Positions 23,995 to 31,683 of a DNA stretch of 64,000 bases are shown piece by piece. This DNA comes from Planctomycetota bacterium (GTDB lineage: Bacteria > Planctomycetota > Planctomycetia > Pirellulales > Thermoguttaceae). The first letter of the stretch is position 1; each line of letters begins with the position of its first letter. The position numbers and the translations under genes are program-made. The notes under the pieces were generated by a model. It was not told where the DNA came from, did not search any database, and was given only the letters and a program-made list of their open reading frames with translations. The DNA is taken from positions 1 through 64,000 of the forward strand of contig JAKPGL010000001.1 in assembly GCA_029550925.1 (NCBI GenBank), written 5' to 3'.

Positions 23995-24150
23995 GTAACT
24001 TAGGCTGTCCAGCCTGAGCCAACCGCCCTCTAACAGAGGGCGTTACACCGCCGCCGGTTTGACAGCCGACGTTACGTAACTTAGGCTGTCCAGCCTGAGC
24101 AATCGCCGGCTAACAGCCGGCGGTACGAGGGATAGCCGGCGGTACGAGGG
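23995..24150. repeat. Hairpin repeat family A, set 3, including one arm of an 81-bp inverted repeat
   Basis: Positions 23995-24075 are the inverse of 25559-25639 (78 of 81 positions identical). The set also holds a second module pair ending in CGCCGGCTAACAGCCGGCG (24104-24122). The first module's second hairpin reads CGCCCTCTAACAGAGGGCG (24024-24042), so the stem sequences differ but stay complementary. It lies 25 bp downstream of the stop codon of the XylR-type regulator. Confidence 0.9.
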
Positions 24151-24174
24151 GCGGTACAGGTGGGCAGGAGCTGA

Positions 24175-25335
24175 CTATCCTCCGCCAGTTTTCCGGTATT
24201 GTTTGGGGGTCATGCCGGTGGCTTGGCGAAAGGCCCGCATCATGTATTCCGGATACCGAAAGCCGGTTTGCAGGGCGATCTGTTTAAGGGGCATATCGGT
24301 CTCCCGCAGCAGCTCTTTGACCCGTTCGATTTGGCGATGGCGGATTTCTTGGGCCACGGTGCGCCCTAGGACCGCTTTGATCCGGGGTTCCAAGGCGGCT
24401 CGCGACATGGCCACGTGCTGCAACACGTCGGCCGCCCGAATGCCTTCGTAAGCATGTTCTCGGATGAAACGAACGGCGCGGACCACGTCTTCGTCATCGG
24501 TGGCCAGTACATCCGTGGAGGCCCGAGCGACCACTCCACGGGGCGGAATCAGCACCGGTCGCTTGGGCGCCGCGCCGCCCGCCATGAGATGCTCCAACAG
24601 TTGAGCGGCCCGATAGCCGATCCGTTCCGCATCCAGATCGACGCTCGAAAGCGGCGGATTGGACACATGGCACAGACACTCGTCATTGCCCACGCCCAGC
24701 ACCGCCGCGGACTCTGGCGCCAAGACGTCCGCCCGCCGACAGGCGTCCAACACCCGCATCCCATAGTCGTCGTTGCATGTATAGATAGCCACCGGCTTGG
24801 CTAACCCCCAAACCCACTCGGCCAATCGTTCTTGTTCTTCGTCCCAGGCTTCCGACGACTGCCGCCGGGGGCGGAGACAAAACGTCTCGCACTGGACCCC
24901 GTAAGAGTGAGCTATCTGTTGGAAGTAATCCTGCCGACGATCCATTGGCGGCTGCAAGCCCCGCGGCATCCCACAGACGGCAAAATGCCGAAACCCATGT
25001 TCCAGAAAATGCTCCCAGGCCAACTGGGCGACCGCCCGATCATCCGGTCCAACCGTCGGCACGTCTAAATCCGGCAATACCCTCCGCAGGTCCACCACGG
25101 ATGCCCCAGTCTTTAGGACCGCCTCGGCCATCCGATGGTCATTAATGCGGGCTAGTATCCCGTCGCCCTGCCAACCGCGCAGCCATAGCGGCGGCGGGTC
25201 CGAGAGCCCGCGAGGCGTAAAGTCGATCGTCCAATGCCCGTGCTCGCGCACATATTGCGCCACCCCACGCACCAACCCTCGCGCATAGGCCCGCGAGGTT
25301 TCGATCAGCAATGCAACCCGACGGCGAACAGACAT
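24175..25335 (-). CDS. XylR-type transcriptional regulator (LacI-like sugar-binding domain plus AraC HTH)
   Basis: 386 residues. Residues about 5-270 form a periplasmic-binding-protein fold typical of LacI/XylR effector domains (RRVALLIETSRAYARGLVRG; YTCNDDYGMRVLDACRRADV; VLGVGNDECLCHVSNPPLSS). Residues about 285-386 are a C-terminal AraC-type double helix-turn-helix (LQHVAMSRAALEPRIKAVLG; PLKQIALQTGFRYPEYMMRA; RQATGMTPKQYRK). This is the E. coli XylR architecture, where sugar binding switches on catabolic promoters. The gene is divergent from the RraA-MFS-SDR-GH10-enolase operon, with a 21-bp-periodic direct repeat in the gap, and is bracketed by an 81-bp inverted repeat. The inducer sugar cannot be deduced; the GH10 gene makes xylo-oligosaccharide a reasonable guess. 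Confidence 0.92.
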   Translation of the reverse strand: MSVRRRVALLIETSRAYARGLVRGVAQYVREHGHWTIDFTPRGLSDPPPLWLRGWQGDGILARINDHRMAEAVLKTGASVVDLRRVLPDLDVPTVGPDDRAVAQLAWEHFLEHGFRHFAVCGMPRGLQPPMDRRQDYFQQIAHSYGVQCETFCLRPRRQSSEAWDEEQERLAEWVWGLAKPVAIYTCNDDYGMRVLDACRRADVLAPESAAVLGVGNDECLCHVSNPPLSSVDLDAERIGYRAAQLLEHLMAGGAAPKRPVLIPPRGVVARASTDVLATDDEDVVRAVRFIREHAYEGIRAADVLQHVAMSRAALEPRIKAVLGRTVAQEIRHRQIERVKELLRETDMPLKQIALQTGFRYPEYMMRAFRQATGMTPKQYRKTGGG

Positions 25336-25406
25336 GATACGGTGGACCTTATTTTGAATACCTCTTTTATTGTACCCCGTTAGAAATCCTGCCCCTACCC
25401 AGCTAG

Positions 25407-25439
25407 CAAAAAGTATAGGAATTCTAGCAAATTTTATAG
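25407..25439 (+). promoter_or_regulatory. Direct-repeat operator candidate between the XylR-type gene and the sugar operon
   Basis: CAAAAAGTATAG (25407-25418) and CAAATTTTATAG (25428-25439) start 21 bp apart and are each preceded by CTAG. A -10-like TAAAAT at 25474-25479 lies 35 nt beyond the last operator base, exactly the spacing seen at the second site (23896-23928). No -35 box is evident at 25451-25456. On the other strand TACAAT (25374-25369) could serve the regulator gene itself, with the same element just upstream, so one site may act on both divergent promoters. Confidence 0.55.
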
Positions 25440-25558
25440 TCCTTTCCGACTCCGCTTCTTTCGCCTGGGAGGCTAAAATAAATCTCCAGGGCTTCCAACC
25501 ATGAAGAAAACTTCGCAGTCGAGCAAAAAAACTTCCTACCTTGGTAACGCCCTAGACA

Positions 25559-25762
25559 GTAACGTCGGCTGTCAAGCCGGCGGCGATATAACGCCCTCTG
25601 TTAGAGGGCGGTTGGCTCAGGCTGGACAGCCTAAGTTACGTAGCGTCGGCTGTTAGCCGGCAGTAACGTCGGCTGTCAAGCCGGCGGCGATGTAACGCCC
25701 TCTGTTAGAGGGCAGTTGGCTCAGGCTGGACAGCCTAAGTTACCTGGACGGCCTAAGTTACA
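25559..25762. repeat. Hairpin repeat family A, set 4: two tandem 81-bp units
   Basis: Units 25559-25639 and 25663-25743 are direct copies 104 bp apart. Both are inverted relative to the unit at 23995-24075. Each contains CGTCGGCTGTCAAGCCGGCG-, CGCCCTCTGTTAGAGGGC- and GGCTGGACAGCC-type hairpins. They lie in the presumed leader of the RraA-first operon, between the candidate -10 box and the ATG at 25829, so they would be transcribed as a chain of stem-loops. Confidence 0.9.
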
Positions 25763-25828
25763 GCCAATCCGTCTCACAGACTGAGTGTCACTACAGTACG
25801 TTTTCCCTCCTAGAAAAGGCGCCTTTGG

Positions 25829-26533
25829 ATGAAACCCGACTACAAATTCGCTCCGCTTCAGTTGGATTACGATGTGTTGGATGTCAACCAGCGTTATCTA
25901 AAACTATATAGCGGCCTGGTGTATGACGCCTGCGAACATTTTGGACTGAAAGGGCGGGCTATGGAAGGCGGTATCTACCCGCTTACGCCCACGATGAAAC
26001 TGGCCGGGCCTGCCTTTACCGTCCATTGCGTCTCCACACCGAACCGGGATGAATATACGCACAATATCCGCCTGGGAATGCTCCGCAGCATGACGCCCGG
26101 GTGCATTCAGCTTCGAGACACCCAGGGGAACCAGAATTGCGGCCAATTCGGGGCCATTAGCGCCACGGCCGCCCGCGCCGCCGGCTGTGCGGGTGCGGTT
26201 ATCGACGGCAGCACCCGGGACAGCGTCCATCTTATCGAAATGGGCTTTCCCACCTTCTGCCGATTCCGAAACCCGGCGGAAGCCTTTGGACGTTTCATGG
26301 CCGTCGATTACCAAATCCCGATCTACGTACGCGGCATTGACGGGCAAATGCTCGTCCATCCGGGCGATTATATCTTCGGCGATAACGACGGCGTGGTCAT
26401 CGTGCCGAAAGAATATACCATGAAAGTCCTGGAACTGGCCGAGCAGTGGTTCGAGTCGGAGGCCAAGAGTCAGGCGGCCATGGCCGCCGGCATGGACCCG
26501 CTGGAAGTCTATGCCAAATACGGACGATTTTAA
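25829..26533 (+). CDS. RraA-like / HMG-CHA aldolase family protein, first gene of the sugar operon
   Basis: 234 residues of the RraA fold. The family signature is GQFGAISATAARAAGCAGAV followed by IDGSTRDS; the arginine-aspartate pair binds metal and substrate in the aldolase members. HPGDYIFGDNDGVVIVPKE near the end is also typical. Catabolic members cleave 4-hydroxy-4-methyl-2-oxoglutarate-type acids or act on keto sugar acids; RNase-E-regulating members are proteobacterial. Here it leads an operon with a transporter, a sugar dehydrogenase, a xylanase and an enolase-superfamily dehydratase, so a role in sugar-acid breakdown is likely. The stop is 23 bp before the MFS gene start. Confidence 0.88.
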   Translation: MKPDYKFAPLQLDYDVLDVNQRYLKLYSGLVYDACEHFGLKGRAMEGGIYPLTPTMKLAGPAFTVHCVSTPNRDEYTHNIRLGMLRSMTPGCIQLRDTQGNQNCGQFGAISATAARAAGCAGAVIDGSTRDSVHLIEMGFPTFCRFRNPAEAFGRFMAVDYQIPIYVRGIDGQMLVHPGDYIFGDNDGVVIVPKEYTMKVLELAEQWFESEAKSQAAMAAGMDPLEVYAKYGRF

Positions 26534-26556
26534 CCGTGGCCGGAGGAGACGCTCGG

Positions 26557-27813
26557 ATGCCGCCCAGGTCTCTCTACCGCTGGGAATTGCTGGGGCTGCT
26601 GTGGATCGCCTTTTTTCTGCACCAGGCAGATAGACAAATTTACAACAATCTGCTTCCGCTCATCGAAAAAGACCTCCAGCTTCCCCGCACCCAATTGGGA
26701 CTGGTAACCGCAGCGTTTACTTGGATTTACGGTCTGATGGTTCCGGTAGGCGGCTATGTGGGCGACCGGTGGAGCCGAAAACGGATCATCATCCTCATGC
26801 TCTTGATCTGGAGCCTGGGCACCCTGCTGACGGGCCTGAGCACAGGGCTTTTGGGGCTGATCGTGTTTCGAGGGATCGCCTCCGGATTTGGCGAGGCGTT
26901 TTATGCGCCGTCGGCCAATTCATTGCTGACCCAGTGGCACGATAAAACCCGGGCATTGGCGCTATCGCTTCACCAGACTGCCCTTTATACTGGCATTGTA
27001 GCCAGCTTTGCCGTCGGGATTTTGGCGGAAAACTTTGGCTGGCGGAGCGGATTTTATGCATTTGGCGGAGTGGGCCTTGTGTGGGCGGCCGTGTTGGCCT
27101 GGCGCATGGACGATACGCCCCAGCCCCGATCGGCCGAAACCGCCGACCGGGTGCGAGTATCGGGCAGAGAACTCTGGGAGCATGTGTTTAGCAAGCCGAC
27201 GGTCTGGCTTTTGACCTTCGGCTTTGCCGGCATGGTCTTTTGCCAGATCGGATATCTCACCTGGACGCCCACGCTGCTACACGAAAAACACGGTCTTTCG
27301 GTAACTTGGGCCGGGCTGAACGCCTTGCTTTATCACCATGCATGCGCCTTTTTAGGAGTGGTGGTCGCTGGCAACCTATCGGACCGATTGGCCCAACGTT
27401 GGCCTAGGAGCCGACTGGCCTTCCAATACGTCGGTCTTTTAGGAGCGGCGCCGTTTATCTACCTGATAGGTCGGGCCGACAGCTTAATGCTCTGCTGCAC
27501 CGGTCTCGCCCTTTTTGGTCTATTTCGAGGCGTCTATGATTCCAATCTGTTCGCCGGGCCGTTTGAAGTCACACCGGCGCCATACCGCTCGAGCCTATTG
27601 GGATTTATCCTATGTTTTGGATTTTTAACCGGGGCATTTGCGCCGGTGGTGCTGGCAGAACTTTCTAAGCAGCTAGGATTAGACCAAGCGGTGGGATTGC
27701 TCTCGGTAGTTCATGCGGGGGCAGGATGCGTGGTTCTTCTGGCCGCCATGGCCACGTTCGGCAAGGATTATAAGAAAACCCATCTGTTGGAGAGGAAGCC
27801 TAACCATGCCTGA
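26557..27813 (+). CDS. MFS transporter, sugar/sugar-acid type
   Basis: 418 residues and about 12 transmembrane helices. The ATG at 26557 is preceded by CGGAGGAGA; the longer open frame overlaps the RraA gene and is not needed. RQIYNNLLPLIEKDLQLPRT and GDRWSRKRIIILMLLIW (the loop 2-3 motif of the family) resemble the ACS/hexuronate and glucarate branch of the major facilitator superfamily. It probably imports the monosaccharide or sugar acid used by the operon. Its last 8 bp overlap the start of the SDR gene, so translation is likely coupled. Confidence 0.88.
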   Translation: MPPRSLYRWELLGLLWIAFFLHQADRQIYNNLLPLIEKDLQLPRTQLGLVTAAFTWIYGLMVPVGGYVGDRWSRKRIIILMLLIWSLGTLLTGLSTGLLGLIVFRGIASGFGEAFYAPSANSLLTQWHDKTRALALSLHQTALYTGIVASFAVGILAENFGWRSGFYAFGGVGLVWAAVLAWRMDDTPQPRSAETADRVRVSGRELWEHVFSKPTVWLLTFGFAGMVFCQIGYLTWTPTLLHEKHGLSVTWAGLNALLYHHACAFLGVVVAGNLSDRLAQRWPRSRLAFQYVGLLGAAPFIYLIGRADSLMLCCTGLALFGLFRGVYDSNLFAGPFEVTPAPYRSSLLGFILCFGFLTGAFAPVVLAELSKQLGLDQAVGLLSVVHAGAGCVVLLAAMATFGKDYKKTHLLERKPNHA

Positions 27814-28561
27814 TCTGCACGGAAAAACCGCTTTGGTTACCGGCGCCGGTCGAGGGATCGGCGCCGCCATCGCCCTGGACCTGGCCCGGGCAGGCGCTGA
27901 TGTGGTGATCAACTATTCGCGCAGCCAGGCCCAGGCCGCCGAAGTGCAAAAGGCCATCCAATCCCTCGGCCAACGGGCCATGACCGTACAGGCCGATGTA
28001 TCCCAAAAAACACAGATCGACCGCATGTTCGACCAGATCGAAGGCGCCTGGGGGCCGGTCGATATCCTCGTGAATAACGCCGGCATCGAATTCCGAAAAC
28101 CCGTGCGCGAAATCACCGAAGAACTTTATGACCAGGTGATGGACACGAACTTGAAAGGAGCCTTCTTCTGCGCCCAGCGGGCCTTGGAAGGAATGAAACA
28201 AAAAGGCTGGGGACGAGTGATCAACATTTCCTCGGTCCATGAAATCACGCCAACCGGCTTCTGCTGCGTCTATAGCATGAGCAAAGGCGGCATGCGACTC
28301 ATGATGCGAGAATTGGCCCTGGAATATAGCCGATTCGGAATTACCGTCAACAACGTCGCCCCCGGCGCTATCCGAACCGATATCAACCGAGAAGTGCTTT
28401 CCGACCCGGCCTACGAGGCCAAAGTGATCAGCAAAATACCGGCCGGGTTTATCGGCATGCCGGAAGATGTTTCCAAAATGGTTGTTTTTCTGGCCTCGGA
28501 CGAGGCGAGGTATATCACCGGCGCCGTCATCCTGATCGACGGCGGCCTGGGCTTGCGATAG
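27806..28561 (+). CDS. Short-chain dehydrogenase, glucose-1-dehydrogenase-like
   Basis: 251 residues; the ATG at 27806 lies inside the last codons of the MFS gene, after GAGAGGAAG. Classical SDR features are the cofactor loop TGAGRGIGAA, NNAG at about residues 90-93, and the catalytic Ser-Tyr-Lys in ISSVHEITPTGFCCVYSMSK. The SSVHE motif and the stretch SKGGMRLMMRELALEYSRFG followed by NNVAPGAIRTDIN recall Bacillus glucose 1-dehydrogenase more than fatty-acid reductases. The enzyme would oxidise a sugar or sugar acid with NAD(P)+ in the cytoplasm. Substrate unknown. Next to a glucarate-dehydratase-like gene, an oxidative sugar-acid route is plausible. Confidence 0.88.
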   Translation: MPDLHGKTALVTGAGRGIGAAIALDLARAGADVVINYSRSQAQAAEVQKAIQSLGQRAMTVQADVSQKTQIDRMFDQIEGAWGPVDILVNNAGIEFRKPVREITEELYDQVMDTNLKGAFFCAQRALEGMKQKGWGRVINISSVHEITPTGFCCVYSMSKGGMRLMMRELALEYSRFGITVNNVAPGAIRTDINREVLSDPAYEAKVISKIPAGFIGMPEDVSKMVVFLASDEARYITGAVILIDGGLGLR

Positions 28562-28632
28562 GGAACAGTGCGTCGAAACGACAACGATATAGTGGTGTGT
28601 TTCTTTCCATGTTACTAAAAAAGGAGGTCTGG

Positions 28633-30015
28633 ATGATGTTTGTTCTCAGAAAAGCGTTCGTTTCTCAAACCGGATGGGCTCTTGCGGCCGCAGCGGCGGT
28701 CCTTTTCTTCCAACCGACAAAAGCCGAAACCGGCGTTCCGGAGTCCTACCGGAAAGCTTGGTCTGACCCGGCTCTGGTGGCCGCCATGGAAAAGAACATC
28801 GAACAATACCGCAAACAAGAGGCCCAAATCGAGCTTGTGGACGCCCAAGGTCGTCCGATCCCCAATGCCGCCGTAGAAATCCAGCAGAAAACTCATGCTT
28901 TCTTGTTCGGATGCAATGCATTTGTCCTGGGGCAGATGGGCGAGAAAAACGCCAAATATGAGGAGATGTTTGCCCGGCTTTTTAACTTTGCCACCGTGCC
29001 GTTCTATTGGGAAGGAACCGAACCGACCCAGGGCGAACTGCGCTACCAGGAAGGAAGCCGGGACATCTGGCGTCGGCCTCCGCCGGATAGATTCTTGCCG
29101 TTTGCCAAAAAATACGGCATTACCCTCAAAGGCCACCCGCTGCTTTGGCACTCTCTGAATCCGCCCTGGATTCCCAAAGACCCGGAAGAGCTCAAGAAAC
29201 TCTACCAAAAGCGGTTTTCCGAGATCGCCCAACGATACGCCGAGTCCATCCTTATTTGGGACGTGGTGAACGAATCGCTTGTATGTACAAAAATATATCC
29301 ATTGTATAGTCCAGATCGGGAGTATGTGGCCTGGGCGTTTCAGGAAGCCCAGCGTGTGTTTCGTCCGGAAAATATCCTCATGATTAACGAAGTCCAATCG
29401 GTAAGCCACGACGGCGTAGGCGAGAAAAACGCTTATTTTCGCCAAGTGCGAAAACTACTTGCTCAAGGAGCGAAGGTGGAGGGAATCGGGTTTCAATTTC
29501 ATTTCTTCACCGGCCCTGTACTCAAGCAGCATTTGGAAGGGAAAATATATCTTCCCGATCGAATGATGAAGGTATATGAATCTTTTTGCGAACTGGGATT
29601 GCCGCTTTATGTAACCGAAATTACTATACCCACCACGGTGGACGACGGTCTGGAGGTGCAGGCGGAAGTATTGCGGAACTTATATCGGCTCTGGTTCAGC
29701 ATTCCGCGGATGGCCGGGATCACCTATTGGAACCTGGCCGACGGAACCGCCTACAAAAGCGAAAACGAGGGATTGGCCGGCCTGGTAGATAAAAACCTAG
29801 AGCCCAAACCCTCCTATTTAGCTCTGGAGCGGCTTATCCACCATGAGTGGAAGACCCGCTTGAGCGCGGCCTCGGATCAAAACGGAAAGGTAACTTTCCG
29901 CGGCTTCCGGGGAAAATATACAGTGCGGGTCAAAGCGGGGCAGTTGGAGCGGGAGTTTGAGATAGAACTGCCAGCCGAAGGCCCCCGCAGCCAGCATCGT
30001 CTTCAGGTAAAGTAA
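28633..30015 (+). CDS. Exported GH10 family protein (endo-1,4-beta-xylanase-like)
   Basis: 460 residues from the ATG at 28633; a strong AAAAAGGAGGT lies just upstream. A signal peptide (TGWALAAAAAVLFFQPTKA) is followed by a small beta domain (about 60-95: IELVDAQGRPIPNAAVEI) and a GH10 TIM barrel. The acid/base glutamate is E214 in WDVVNES and the nucleophile E329 in YVTEITIP, matching GH10 consensus. KGHPLLWHSLNPPW supplies substrate-binding histidines. A short C-terminal beta segment (about 410-455) looks like a carboxypeptidase-regulatory-like domain. It is placed in an operon with cytoplasmic sugar-acid genes, 71 bp after the SDR gene. Confidence 0.92.
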   Translation: MMFVLRKAFVSQTGWALAAAAAVLFFQPTKAETGVPESYRKAWSDPALVAAMEKNIEQYRKQEAQIELVDAQGRPIPNAAVEIQQKTHAFLFGCNAFVLGQMGEKNAKYEEMFARLFNFATVPFYWEGTEPTQGELRYQEGSRDIWRRPPPDRFLPFAKKYGITLKGHPLLWHSLNPPWIPKDPEELKKLYQKRFSEIAQRYAESILIWDVVNESLVCTKIYPLYSPDREYVAWAFQEAQRVFRPENILMINEVQSVSHDGVGEKNAYFRQVRKLLAQGAKVEGIGFQFHFFTGPVLKQHLEGKIYLPDRMMKVYESFCELGLPLYVTEITIPTTVDDGLEVQAEVLRNLYRLWFSIPRMAGITYWNLADGTAYKSENEGLAGLVDKNLEPKPSYLALERLIHHEWKTRLSAASDQNGKVTFRGFRGKYTVRVKAGQLEREFEIELPAEGPRSQHRLQVK

Positions 30016-30103
30016 CTCCTCTTTTCTCACAAAGACGCCAAGATCACGAAGAAACGAAAACATACGTCCCTATCTTTCGGAAAGACCAAGAGGAATGGTT
30101 GCC

Positions 30104-31294
30104 ATGAAAATCGTCGATTTGCGTGCTCGGACCGTGGCGATTCCGACCCAGGGAATGCTTCGGCACAATACGGGCGTGCATCCGGGGTATCTCATGCGCA
30201 CGGTCCTGGAGCTATTTACGGACGAAGGAATTGTGGGGTTGGGCGAGGTGGGCGGGGGCGATCAGCGGGCCGCCCTGGAAAAGCTCAAACCCCGCATTGT
30301 GGGCCTCAATCCGTTCGATCTGGAACAACTCAAGCTGAAGGCCCTCCGACCGATTTACTATCTGTCCAACGCCCGGCTTTACGGGGCCATTGAGATCGCC
30401 TGTTTGGACATTCAGGGGAAAGCGGCCGGTGTGCCGATGCACCAATTGCTCGGCGGCAAAGTCCGAGACGCTATTCCGATGATCGCCTATCTGTTTTGGC
30501 GGTACGATCGGCCCGGCGGCGGCGACGACGCCCGGGCCGAAGACCTGGCCGACTTCTGCGAAGAGCTCCATCACACCCTGGGTGTGCGGAGCATGAAACT
30601 AAAAGCCGGCGTCATGAACCCGTGGGAAGAAGCCCGTGTGCTGGAGCTTTGCCGGAAGCGATTGGGCGAGCGGTTCGGCCTGCGGATCGACCCAAACGGC
30701 GTCTGGAGCGTGCATACGGCGGTCCAGATCGGCCGTCGGTTGGAAGAGCTGGGACTTGAATACTACGAAGACCCTGCCTGGGGACTGGAAGGCATGCGGG
30801 CCGTGCGCCGGCAGGTTCGCATCCCGCTGGCCACCAACATGTATCCGAATAAGTTTGACGACCTGGGGCCGGCCATTCGGCTTGGGGCGGTGGACGTGAT
30901 ATTGACAGATTTACATTATTGGGAAGGTCCCCGCGGCGTCAAAGACCTTTGCGCCGTCTGCCGAACTTTCAACTTGGATGTGGCGATGCATTCTGGGGCG
31001 GAATTTGGCGTGGAGCTGGCGGCCATGCTGCACACGGCCTCGACCATTCCCCAGATGCACCTGGCCGGGGACGCCCATTACCATTATCTGGTCGATGACA
31101 TCATCGTGGGCGGGAAGCTGCCTTATGTGGATGGGGCCATTCGGGTGCCGGACGGCCCAGGGTTGGGCGTCCAGTTGGACGAAGACAAAATGGCCTTCTA
31201 CGCCCGCCTGTACGAAGAAAAAGGCGATTACTACGCCCGGTTCCACCAGGACCCCCGGCGGCCGGACTGGTATCCGAAGATTGGCGGCCTGTAA
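30104..31294 (+). CDS. Enolase-superfamily dehydratase, glucarate-dehydratase-like (MR/MLE family)
   Basis: 396 residues. The ATG at 30104 has AGAGGA at a normal distance; one at 30095 is only just past that site. An alpha/beta capping domain (about 1-120) precedes the barrel. The KxK motif is MKLKAG near 165-170. The metal ligands are in LRIDPNG and YYEDP, with a third acidic group near LATNMYPNKFDDL. The catalytic histidine sits in MHSGAEFGVELAAM, similar to the His-containing strand of glucarate dehydratases. The family abstracts the proton alpha to a carboxylate, usually dehydrating an aldonic or aldaric acid to a 2-keto-3-deoxy acid. The last gene of the operon. Exact substrate unknown. 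Confidence 0.88.
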   Translation: MKIVDLRARTVAIPTQGMLRHNTGVHPGYLMRTVLELFTDEGIVGLGEVGGGDQRAALEKLKPRIVGLNPFDLEQLKLKALRPIYYLSNARLYGAIEIACLDIQGKAAGVPMHQLLGGKVRDAIPMIAYLFWRYDRPGGGDDARAEDLADFCEELHHTLGVRSMKLKAGVMNPWEEARVLELCRKRLGERFGLRIDPNGVWSVHTAVQIGRRLEELGLEYYEDPAWGLEGMRAVRRQVRIPLATNMYPNKFDDLGPAIRLGAVDVILTDLHYWEGPRGVKDLCAVCRTFNLDVAMHSGAEFGVELAAMLHTASTIPQMHLAGDAHYHYLVDDIIVGGKLPYVDGAIRVPDGPGLGVQLDEDKMAFYARLYEEKGDYYARFHQDPRRPDWYPKIGGL

Positions 31295-31683
31295 GGGACG
31301 GTCGGGTTCCCAACGTGTTTTCGCCCTATCCGGCCTCGAGAAGGAGGACCGCTTTGTTTTTTGCTGGGATATTCAGGATGTTTTAGTTCTTGCTTCGCAT
31401 ATATTTTGTGTATATTGCCCAGATTGTCCAGACAAAAGCCTTGAGAATTCATCCGCTGTTTTTCTCTTTTTTTCTATTTTTTGCAGATTTTCAGTCTGCT
31501 TGCTTGGATTGACACTCTCGCCCCTTCTGGGTAGGGTAGAGGTTTTTCCCGGGCTTTCTGGAGTTGCCTGCCAGAATGTGGATCGCTTTCGGGGAAGAAG
31601 TGCTGTGCAGTAGAGCGGTTGGCAGGATAGGTCGCTTAGGAAAATAGCCTGGGCTAGGAACTGAAGCAGATACGGAACTCTCT
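31295..31683. other. Intergenic region with a candidate promoter
   Basis: TTGACA at 31509-31514 is followed after 17 nt by TAGGGT (31532-31537), a possible promoter about 150 bp before the EamA gene. The -10 box is weak. AAGGAGGA at about 31340 precedes only a 10-codon frame. No RNA gene or repeat was recognised. Confidence 0.35.

Noticed and set aside
25559-25762. Possible CRISPR-like array
   Set aside because: The repeats are internally palindromic modules with no unique spacers of uniform length, and no cas gene is present.
31340-31386. Micro-ORF after AAGGAGGA
   Set aside because: Only 10 codons, with TTG start; no support for function.
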